From Tubiluchus corallicola (taxonomy: Eukaryota; Priapulida; Priapulimorpha; Priapulimorphida; Tubiluchidae): a stretch of 36,671 bases of DNA. Positions 23,501 to 33,200 of this stretch are shown piece after piece. The stretch spans positions 617,001-653,671 of the forward strand of contig JAQGDQ010000072.1 in NCBI GenBank assembly GCA_030141605.1. The letters are read 5' to 3'. The notes under the pieces were generated by a model. It worked only from the letters and a program-made list of their open reading frames with translations. It made no database searches and was not told the origin of the DNA. Position 1 is the stretch's first letter, and each line of letters begins with the position of its first letter. The position numbers and the translations under genes were made by a program.

Positions 23501-25474
23501 AAGGTGTCACTGAAATGCGACTATTGACCGTGTCAGGCGTTATTGGATATTAGCTTGCACTACATTTTATTAAAAACACATAAATTAGAGTTGGGTAGTA
23601 ATATACTGGACATTAGACTGGTACCCAGAACATCATACATTTAACGCAATTGTTACTCCGTCCGTGTCAATCACTACATGAGTATTACAAGTTTTTTATG
23701 GAACTCTGAGCAGCAACATTTAAATACATTTCACACGACTGCAGATGTACACAGAGGTGTGTATCTATATAAAACTGTACCATGGAATCCGTAGATACAC
23801 CCTTGTCAGACATACTGTAAAAGCACGTAAATCGACATTTTCATTTTTCGTTGTGCCCCTCCCCCTCTGAATGTATCCCACCTATTCATTATGCATTATA
23901 TGATTATATATATATACGCAGCGTATACGATTATATCATTCATTCATTTTGTTTTTGTGAAAAATATTTAATATTATTTATAAGATCTTTCTTCCATGCA
24001 TTTTTCATTTTCCACTTTTAAATCTACTAAACGGTCATTCTGTACTATCTACAGCTGTAAGCAGTTGGTTTTATTTGAGTTAAAAATAGTAAGTTTAGTT
24101 TACTCTTGTGCCTAGAATAGATGAATTATATTGATGATATAATATTTCCTAAAAGCACTGATGTGACCCTTGATTACAGCATTTGAATGAATTTTTATGC
24201 TGACCTAGTAAAAGAAATGGTTCTCGAGTTGTTATGAAAGTTGAAAGTCTTGCTTCTTATGAAACCATGCGTTTCTCAAGTTTGGATTTCGAGTTCCCTT
24301 AAAAAAGTGTTTAACTCGCACCAGTTTTGATCATATACAGTAAGCAGTCAGTCGGTGAATACATTAGACTTCTGTACTTGTTTGCACAGTGAATAATGAT
24401 AAAATTTAAATACCGCCATTAAGATTGGTTGACTAGTGGCTGACAATAAATAGTAAAGTTATTAATATGTAGGTGTCACAGGTGTGACAGTGTGTGCTAA
24501 TTAAGCATTAACTGACACGTAGGTACAAAATTAAAGATTTAGACTTCTGTGCGGTTATTGATCAAGCGCTGATCATAATATGCTGTCCAGTGTGACCATT
24601 TAATTGAAGAAATTCGAATTTATTTACGTGTTTACAAAATGATATCGTTTTATTATGACTCGCCATCTAATTTAGTGGAGCAAAATGTCGTTAGACGTCT
24701 AGGTAAGTTAACTTTTGTCCACTAAGAGGTTTTTGGGAAGCGTCCTCTAATTCATTAAAAGTAATTTTCCGCGAGAACTCTGATTACTTGCCCCATCCAT
24801 TGAAGTCGCTGGTTTTCTATTCAATGATGGTGTACACAGATCTCTGTTACTGTTTTATTTGCCTACTTGATACACATCAGATTTCTATATAATCGACGTT
24901 GGAATGCATTTATTTCTTTCCGCTGTGCAAACTTCAGTGTCAAGAATTCAGAGTTATAAAGGAATACCTGTTCAACCAATGCCGATAACACGTTCACCTT
25001 TGTTTGAAGTGACGTTTTTTCTTTTGAATATTTGCGTGTTAAAGCACCTGGGTATTTTCCTTGTTTTTATGTCCTTTCCAGTATCAAGTAAACTAGCAAA
25101 ATATTTACATTTCTTCCATTACCACATATAATGCAAAAAGGTAGGCAAAAAACTCGTCGCCGATAATTTTTATACAATACTAGTTCGGACAACGTAATAA
25201 AAATACAACAAAATTAGTAAAATCCCGTTTGAATAACCTCTTACAGATTAATTATAAATCTAAATAAACAATAAACGTAGCTATGATAGATAGTTATGTA
25301 TTGAGTTAATAACTAATAGATTAATATTGAAGATTAATACGATTTTGAGAACCTTTATGAAATTAAACATTTGAAACCTTACAAAAGTGTGCCAGGCGTT
25401 TTTATCAATCAGTGTTAGAAACCAAAACACACTACGTGGTATTTTCATTTCCCTTGTAGGCATGTTGCGTAGAC

Positions 25475-25535
25475 ATTCGTAAGACTTTGTTGGTATTCGT
25501 AAGAAAACAGCTCTATTTTGTTGGTATTCGTAAGA
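25475..25535. repeat. Short tandem repeat around ATTCGTAAGA
   Basis: ATTCGTAAGA occurs at 25475, 25495 and 25526. The last two lie within an identical 19-mer, TTTGTTGGTATTCGTAAGA, at 25486-25504 and 25517-25535, a period of 31 bp. It is a young local duplication. Confidence 0.85.
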
Positions 25536-25553
25536 AAAAACTCACCTTTGTTA

Positions 25554-25573
25554 GTTATATATATATATAACCT
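25554..25573. repeat. 20-bp TA palindrome
   Basis: GTTATATATATATATATAAC is a perfect palindrome 19 nt after the tandem repeat. Confidence 0.8.
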
Positions 25574-25675
25574 GATTGTTTTAGTAGAATTTGACAAATT
25601 ATAAGTCGGTATAAATAAATTTAGAAAAGGAACAAAGGCAAATGTTCCTGGTTCTAGATCTATGGTCAATCCTTG

Positions 25676-25745
25676 GTTCTTCTTTCTACTTTTCTTGATA
25701 TTTCCTTTTTCAGTTTCTACCTCCTACTTCATTTCCTTTTTACTA
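25676..25745 (+). promoter_or_regulatory. Pyrimidine-rich intronic block
   Basis: A strongly C/T-rich stretch on the transcribed-sense strand with several TCTT and TTTCT motifs and a near-ideal acceptor (TTTCCTTTTTCAG) ending at 25713. No exon follows. It is the type of sequence PTB binds, or a decoy acceptor. If PTB starts upstream, it lies inside the first intron. Confidence 0.3.
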
Positions 25746-26099
25746 TGTTACAACTTTTTAAATTGCAATTGTTAGTTTCATTAGTATATTTTTAGTTGCC
25801 AATTTTCTTCATTGGTATAATGTATTGTCTGTATTTTGTCTTTAGTGTGTCGATGGCATATAAGCAAATGCCGGAACGTTGAAATTGATTGAAATCTTCA
25901 GTAAAACTATATCTATGATACTTTCATAGGTGGCAGTTTCATTTCATTCATTATTTGTTTGATGACATTTAGAATTCATTCACATAATAGCTTTGGACGT
26001 TAACCGTCTAGTGAGAAAGAAAAATGCTGTGAAATTACGCTACACACATGCCTAACTATAGATGCTTGAATATGAGCCATTGTTGAACAATCATTTGTT

Positions 26100-26373
26100 C
26101 GCGTTTTTACATTCGCGCGCCACCTTGTTGCTAATAGAGTAAGCTGCGAAAACTGCGTCTGCCCTAGGAAGCAGTTTATCGAGCAAAAGCGATTCCAATG
26201 CTTTCCAGTTTCATCGTCTGTATTCTACATCTGGATAAGAAGCGTTATTAGGAGAGGAGATGCCTGCACTGTTGCAGAAGGGGAATAAGTTGGTGACTTC
26301 ACGTGGAACATAGATAGAATTGAACTAAAGCAACTGAACGTCGGTTGAAATTGATTAAAAAGAGACTTAAAAT
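26100..26373 (+). promoter_or_regulatory. GC-richer block, possible promoter/5' UTR
   Basis: Compared with its surroundings this block has more G, C and CpG (TTCGCGCGCCACC near 26114), few long A/T runs, and lies directly upstream of the ATG at 26374. No TATA box is evident. It would fit a CpG-type promoter and leader for the candidate exon. Confidence 0.3.
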
Positions 26374-26436
26374 ATGGCTGACAGAAATACTATCAGTGGT
26401 ATCTTTGAAAAGTACACTTTCACTACTATTAAAAAG
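26374..26436 (+). CDS. Candidate alternative first exon of PTB (21 codons)
   Basis: ATG opens MADRNTISGIFEKYT and the exon ends TTIKK at a donor AAG|GTATTT in phase 0, matching the phase-0 start of the exon at 30174. The join would read KK-RGSDEL, restoring a basic cluster at the nuclear localisation signal. The GC-richer leader upstream supports a start here. The donor is only fair. Read without splicing, the frame runs 38 codons to TGA (26488-26490), so a chance small ORF is the alternative. Confidence 0.35.
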
Positions 26437-28032
26437 GTATTTTCCCAATGCGAACTTATTGCTAGAAGTTTGGGTACTTCATTGAAATGATTTGAATTTT
26501 GTAAGCAAGTTTTTTGTCACTTTTTTCTGGGATTTTTAAATTTCCACCTCGCTGATTCCGCTTAATAGTTTAAAGTTTATTAAAATAATTTGGCTAGTTT
26601 GCACCATTAATGTATAACATGTTAACAGGACACCCGTATGCCCAGAAATTTGTATTTTAAGTTTAGTGCCATTTGTTTTAACCATCTGTGATGCTCTCAG
26701 TATAGCATGTCACCACATAGTTCTTGCGTGATCAAGAGTGCTTTAATCAGCATCTGCAGTTTTGAGAATAACAGCGTCAGTGAGTTCTTCTTCATGTGGG
26801 TTGTTATGGTTAAAGAATCATGTAGACTAGTTGCATGCAGTTAAGTAAAAAATCTTCATAGTAATCATCTTAAAATTAGTTAAAATTATTTTAAACATAT
26901 TCAACTGTAAATGTAAATGCTTTGAATGTAAAACCACACATGAAAAGAATAATATAATGGTGTGAAATTAGTGAAAATAATGTGGACAGTTCTTCAAATT
27001 TTAAAGAAAAGAGGATAAATTTGTTTAGTTTAATTTTCAGTAAACTAACGATCTGTGGTATTAACACAATAGAAATTATTAACGAGATAGCCTTGTGCGA
27101 TACGATACAGCTCGTTCCTAATTTTCCGAATTTAGTTCCTATTTCATTTCCTAATTTTAAAAGTCTTCATACACAATGCAGTTTTAGTTTAGAAAGTATT
27201 AATTTAAGTAAGTAATGCAAGTTTTAAATAATTTAGGGGGCTCGACTTTATTGAAATATTCAACATCAAATGACTATAATCGTGTATTCATTGGCACTGC
27301 TTGTGTCGTTGTAACGGTAGCTTCATATCCGTTTGCGTAAGATTGTGGAAATGCTTGAATGTATTTAATTAGATTCACGTTTTGACTCACGTTGAAACCA
27401 GCACCCAATCATGGCGTCCAGTCTTTGTGTTACTCTTCACCTCACATCTGTGTCGAGCTGGCCCAGTTTTTGAAAAGCAAACACCCAGCACGGTATTCAC
27501 ACAAAGCTTGTAGCGCGCGGTCTCTAGCTGTGGCAGTTATTTCAAGCTGTGGGTTGTGTTCTCTCTTCTTTTAATTAAACTCTTGGTTATTTCCTCTGTC
27601 ATCTGCGCGCATCAGTGATTAGCATCGGGTAGAAATTGTCTTCTAGTGATATTTTTAATTACCGTGAGTGATGGGAAATCAGAGTATTTTGTGATTTTTC
27701 AGTTTTTTGGCACAGTGCCAGGACGGCGGGAGGAACATCTGCCATACTCAACTTCTCCAGCAGCTACCGGCGGCTTTCTCTCGTTGGCTGTAGTTTATGC
27801 CATCTTTAATTTTTTGCGTGTAGTTTTCTGTACGCACTAATAGCAGCACTATATGCACGGTTTTTGTTGTTGAATGTTGATTGCTGGTGTTCAATTCTGC
27901 CATGTGATTCATCTGTAACTAAAGCAGCCTTATGTTTTTATCAACGCGTTTCACTTTAGAGAACACGAGACCTTAATTTTTGTTTGTCAACTCTAGATAT
28001 ACTTCTATCTGATTTTGAAGTAGCACATATTT
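26437..28032. other. Non-coding; later part possible promoter/5' UTR
   Basis: From 26437 to about 27390 I see only AT-rich intron-like sequence. From about 27390 to 27800 it becomes richer in GC and CpG (GTAGCGCGCGGTCTC, CTGCGCGCATCAGTG, GACGGCGGGAGG), consistent with a promoter or untranslated leader for the exon at 28033. Frames of about 60 codons in this block show no domain, and I take them as UTR. Confidence 0.4.
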
Positions 28033-28077
28033 ATGATGGATACCGGTGTAAATAATCACGATGATCAAGCTCAATGG
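28033..28077 (+). CDS. Candidate first coding exon of PTB (15 codons)
   Basis: Two adjacent ATGs open MMDTGVNNHDDQAQW, ending at donor TGG|GTAGGT in phase 0. The next exon begins in phase 0 with RGSDEL 2.1 kb downstream. Vertebrate PTBP1/2 have a leader of similar size (13 codons) spliced in the same phase at this point, although the residues do not align well. A GC-rich leader lies upstream. I number the protein from this start. The other two candidates could equally be the main form. Confidence 0.5.
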
Positions 28078-30173
28078 GTAGGTAGATTGTAAATTGTATT
28101 AACTGGGCGTAGCTTTATGCAATGCCGTATCGTTTGTTTGACAGCTTGGCTATGCGTGGAGCCTTCGGATCTTTCCCTAAATGTGTGTAGCTTCGATTTA
28201 CAACAAACAGACTATATACCTTACCATACTGTTAAGCAATGCAAATACTATCCATCTCAAGCACACGATCTGTTCTACACACATTTAGAGTTGATGATAA
28301 AAAAATTCTCCCTAAGAGTCATTTACTAGACGTCAGTGTTGGTTATATTTTTGCTGCTTTATCATTATTGATCATTTTGAATAACTTTCATATTTTCTTG
28401 TCGTAACTTTACTAATTTGTTTAGCTCATCATAGTCCCACGACCCCACAATATTATGAACTATACTATAGTGTAAACTGTTTGGATTCGTTAAAGTTACC
28501 AAATAACGAGTATGTAGGCCATGGCAATCCAAATGCTCCGTGTTAATATGCCATAGAACTTTTAAGAAGAGTCAAGACAAAAATGTAGAAAGACAGTGTA
28601 ACACTTCATAGCAAGCAAAAGAAAACTTGACTAATCTTTATCTTCAGCTACGCTTGCTAACGTCCTCACTTTTAATGTTGCTTTACCCATTGAGGATTTT
28701 TCTGGTGTAGAAATCTTGCTTAGAAACCATCTCACAATAATTATATGCAGATTTCATTGCATGTGCTTTAATTACATCATTTTCGTCAACACGCTGGTCT
28801 GAAACAGTTAAACTATTAAATGAAATATAATAGTGCTTGGCTAGGCATAATTAGCCAGCTTCTTGTAAAAGTTGCTCAGCAAAAGACAAAAAGAAACATT
28901 TACTATGAGAGCCGTTTTGAAGCAACTAATAAGTATCGATAATTTTTGGAAGCAGATTCATCTTAACTGCAAATTTTAGAGTTTGCCACACGAAAACGTG
29001 TGGTTGGTTATGATCATTGCAAAATACCTAATAACAGAAAATAGATTTTTATGAATTGAGTTATGTCTAATTGATTTAATAAAATACAGAACTTCATTCT
29101 ATTGTAGTTAAGTTTCTAAATACTTATAAATCAACTGAGCTTATTACGTATGTTGAAAAGAAGCAAAATCGATTTTTATATACACGTCCAAAATACAAAT
29201 GTTTATGAAACTATATTTTGAAACACCCGAGGAAGCTTTAAGAACCATAACTGCTCGCCTAATTCTGATTACATTTTTCGCCTATAGTCCTGTGCCTCAG
29301 TTATATCTAGTTTACTATGTCATTTTGATCAAACTTCCCTTAGATTGTTAGTAAACTGGAATATTGACACCAGCTAAAAAAAAACTGGCATTGAAACAAG
29401 TTTTTTTCTTTTTCTGAGAAGAATGAAATGGCGTTCTAGGAAGTGAACACTCGCTGATGTAACACTGGGCAGAGTGATGTTAAATTTAGAACAAAAATAG
29501 AGTGAATGGCCGCAGTTATCTTTTTGTATCATTTTGTGCTGCATACATGTGCTTTTCAGGCGAATGCACATTCAAAATATGCTTACTCCATAATCTCCTG
29601 CACGGGTCAGTAGCCAAGGTTTTTGACAAACCTGTTTTTCTTGTATTTTCTAGACCATTCTCTGTTGCTGCCATTTATTACCTTACTTTGTAAAAAAAAT
29701 AATGAAATAAAAACCTACTTACCTCCTTATTTAAAATATGTCTTATGCTCTGAAAATGCAAGTATTGTAAATCGAAGTTTTTTTGTCTTTGATTTTCGAT
29801 GGAAAATATGTTCATTGAAAATTTTCTTGATGATAAAAGCGGCTTTGATTTCTTTATGATTATTAAGTTGCACATTTCAATTCTCTTTATTTCTAACCAA
29901 ACTTTGAACAGAAGTAGGGAGATAAATGTGATAAACATGTACATGTATGAAAAGTATATATTTAGTGGTGTGATCAGGTGATGTTGTGCAGAAATGGAAT
30001 ATCATGCTTATTAATTCTCATGTTGTAATAAATCTTCTTTATTATTATTTAACCAAACTTGTGTGAAACATGGCTTTTGCATTGTGCTCGCAGGTTTGTT
30101 ATCTTTCAAGTACTTTATTTTTATGAATAATTTTATTTGTAGTAAAACTAATTTCGGTCTGTTATTTTTTCAG
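28078..30173. other. PTB intron (2.1 kb)
   Basis: AT-rich, with no PTB-like sequence. An acceptor CTTTTCAG at 29553-29560 leads into about 17 open codons, but no donor in the right phase follows. On the minus strand 29723-29749 forms a neat 27-nt exon-like unit (see findings). Confidence 0.6.
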
Positions 30174-30275
30174 CGTGGTTCAGACGAGCTGGTCTCACAC
30201 TCTCAGTCTGTTAGTAATGGTAGTGCAATGAGCCCGCAACCAAACCACACTGATGCTGAGAACGGAGCCAAGAAG
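30174..30275 (+). CDS. heph: PTB exon: RGSDEL / nuclear localisation leader
   Basis: A 102-nt, phase 0-0 exon between TTATTTTTTCAG and AAG|GTAAAT. It encodes [13 protein letters not shown], a Ser/Asn-rich stretch, and ends GAKK. RGSDEL is the signature start of the second part of the PTB N-terminus. The C-terminal KK, with AKLEK from the next exon, forms the second half of the bipartite localisation signal. Being symmetric, the exon can serve as a common acceptor for any phase-0 first exon. Confidence 0.95.
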
Positions 30276-33200
30276 GTAAATTGACAATAGAAATTGTGTT
30301 GTATATGGTAATGTTCTCTGTTCATTGCTGAGTGTTGCCCTAGTGGAAATGACAGCAAAATTGCGGCCACTCCAGCAAGCTAAGAATTCTTATTGTAGGA
30401 TTGTATTTTGCATTCTCCGCACATTGTGAAATGAGACCAGTTTTAAATGTACTTATGACTTTTCAATCATAGATCACTGTGCACAACATTATTTAGCCTA
30501 GCAAAGTTACTTTATATTTTGAGATAAATATAAATCTACTTTTCATATCAGGCAAAGCTGGAGAAGAATTCGTCAGGAAAACCGTCCCGCGTGGTCCACA
30601 TACGCGGCATTCCAAATGAAACGACAGAAACAGAAGTCATCAATCTCGGTATTCCATTTGGCCGTGTGACCAACGTACTCATGCTGAAAGGAAAGAACCA
30701 GGTGACTGACTTTACTGGATGCATCTTTAATCATCAGTTTGCAATTTTTTTCATTAATTATTTGTCATTATATGTCAGAAACTTAGCAAATTTGAAAATT
30801 TTTGGATCAGTTGCTTTTTCATATGTTAAGTTAGTTTGGCATTTCATGTTATGCTTGCTTTTCAGTACTGTTTGGCAATATCTACAAATAGTCGTGCTTT
30901 GGTATTGATTACAGCTTCATAAACAGCCTTCACTAACATTTTTGCCATTGTTTTTAACATGAGATTGATGCTCTTATGCTAATAATAAAGAAAGACTTAT
31001 AGGTGTTTGTTGCATCTATAGGCATTCTTGGAGATGGGTGATGAGACAGCTTCAGCTACAATGGTCAACTATTATGCAAACTGTCCTGCAAGTTTACGAG
31101 GACGTACAGTTTACGTGCAGTACAGCAACCACAAAGAACTGAAGACAGACATGGCAAACACTAATGTAAGAATTGAATTAGTCAGATGGCTTGTTAACTT
31201 ATCAGACGCCTTCAAGTAATCTCAGTATAAGCCACAACAAAACATTTGCCTTATTGTGATTTCTAGTACTGAATAGCTTTATGTCTAGATTTTGTTGAGA
31301 GAGTTTAGCATCGTTAGCTTTTATAATTGGTATCATATTGGATGGCACAGTATAAGTTCTTAGCGATAGAACCAGTTTATTTTAAAGAAAAAGCCAAGTC
31401 TCTCGGAAAGTTGAGCTTACTTTAATATTTGAGAAAAATGTTAGAAAATATCAGCAATATAATTGTGATAAGCACCTCGTGAAATTAGTAAAATCAATTT
31501 AAAGCCACGAGCACTTCATGGTTGGGCTTGCTCATTTTGAGCGAAAATGGCATTGTCCAGTCTACATGCGTTATAAACTCTTATTCTGCTAGGTGTTTCA
31601 GCAATGTTTTTTGACTAAGTATAGAGCGATTTTTATAAACTGATTAACCTGCTCTGGACCTTCTATACATATATGAAACTTCACAAAAATCTGGAAATTA
31701 ATTATTCACGCAATTAATGTAACTACTTTAAATTTGGTCATAATTGATCCAGTGACTAACTTTTACATAAACATAGTTAAATACAATGCCAGAATAAAGG
31801 AACTTCTGAGTGGACCATACAAATTTTGCCATGCTTACCTTCATGGCATTCACGCTGCCCAGCTTGCACCAGCTTAGGTCATTTTTTTCAAATGTGCCAG
31901 CTGCGATGTTAGTTTGGCGAGAGATAAGAAATATTTAAATTTGCATTTTTAAGCGAGGTACTTTATGCGCATATATTATGTGGTGGTTTCAATGTTTTTA
32001 AATGTATATTAAAATGCAATAAATGTTGTTCGAGGATTAGCTTTTCTTTTAATAGATGTTGTTTCAGTAAAATAAAATCTCTGCTTTGTGCTTAAATTTG
32101 ATGTAAAACTTTTCACTTTGGCTATGTCTACTGCAGTGGTAAGCTCATATTTAAGGCAGAAATAGATAAATTTTGATTTAACAATTTTCTAGTATCAAGT
32201 TTAATGGGCTTGTTTTGTAGAATGTTGCTGCTCATGCTGCCCTGCAGGCAGCTCAAGTATTGATGGGACACACACATGGAGCAGCAGAACACACGATAGG
32301 TGGACCAAACACAGTACTCAGGGTCATTGTAGAGAATCTGCTTTATCCGGTTACTTTAGATGTTCTGCAGCAAGTATGTTTCTAGCTACACATTCTGTTA
32401 TTATAGTTATAGTCATGTCACCGAATTGGCCCTACAACTTTACTATAAAAATTTGCCATCCTACATAAGCTTTTTCATGAGTGCTTGTATATCTTAAGGC
32501 TTTCACTTCACACTGGCTTCAGCTGCTTCAGTTAAAGTATTTTCATTTTAAACGCGATGAAAGTAAAAGTGCTAGTAAATTAATGGAGAGGTTGACATGG
32601 CATGTTTACAATTATGTGTGGAGTGATCAGTTTTATGGTAATGCCACATTTTGGCTGCATCTGTTACTCTTTTCCATGCTGAATGACCATTCAGCTATTT
32701 CTTGGTTTCAAACACAACTTGAATGGAGTTTCATTAGAATTTCTTTGCTCAGGACAAGCTTTTGTTTAATGAAAAATAGCATTAGCCTCCATTAGTCTGT
32801 CTATTTTTTCTAAACTCTAGTTAGATAAAAACATTTGTTTGATGGTAGCTACAGCTTGTATTTGAATTCGTAACACTTGTTTTTCAGATATTCTCAAGAT
32901 TTGGCAAAGTTTTAAGAATAATTACATTTACCAAAAATAGTAAGTAACTAGGTTTTTTCAAATTTTGTTTTACGAGTATAGTGCCTTCAGAGTAATGTGG
33001 TCATTTATACAAAAAATAACTTCAAAATTAGTCATGTATATAATAATGACTAATATATATATATATATATATAATATGTAAAGGCAGGATTCTATGATTC
33101 CTACATTGTTTCAATCTGTTCATGTTATGTTGTCATGAAAAACTGTAGTTTATTTCCATATTAAATTATATTTGCTACAGCATCAAATGTGTATAATTTT

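Larger units (their letters stand above)
16340..26373. other. Non-coding (possible long first intron of PTB)
   Basis: No convincing exon was found. The region holds a long TA palindrome, a diverged tandem duplication, an (ACA)n tract, a short tandem repeat at 25.5 kb and a pyrimidine-rich block at 25.68 kb, each listed separately. At 23411 an ATG opens MLGRGSLFMGYALYI before a CCT|GTAAGT donor, but its phase (2) does not fit the PTB exon. At 24685 ATG TCG TTA GAC GTC TAG runs straight into GTAAGT but contains a stop. Confidence 0.45.

Noticed and set aside
24685-24702. ATGTCGTTAGACGTCTAG directly before GTAAGT
   Set aside because: The frame contains TAG immediately before the donor, so it cannot be a coding first exon.
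27392-27840. Two ORFs of 60-64 codons upstream of the 28033 exon
   Set aside because: No domain and no phase-compatible splice. They sit in the GC-richer block that looks like promoter or 5' UTR.
29561-29610. Good acceptor CTTTTCAG with about 17 open codons in the first PTB intron
   Set aside because: The only nearby donor (GG|GTCAGT) leaves phase 1, which cannot join the phase-0 exon at 30174.
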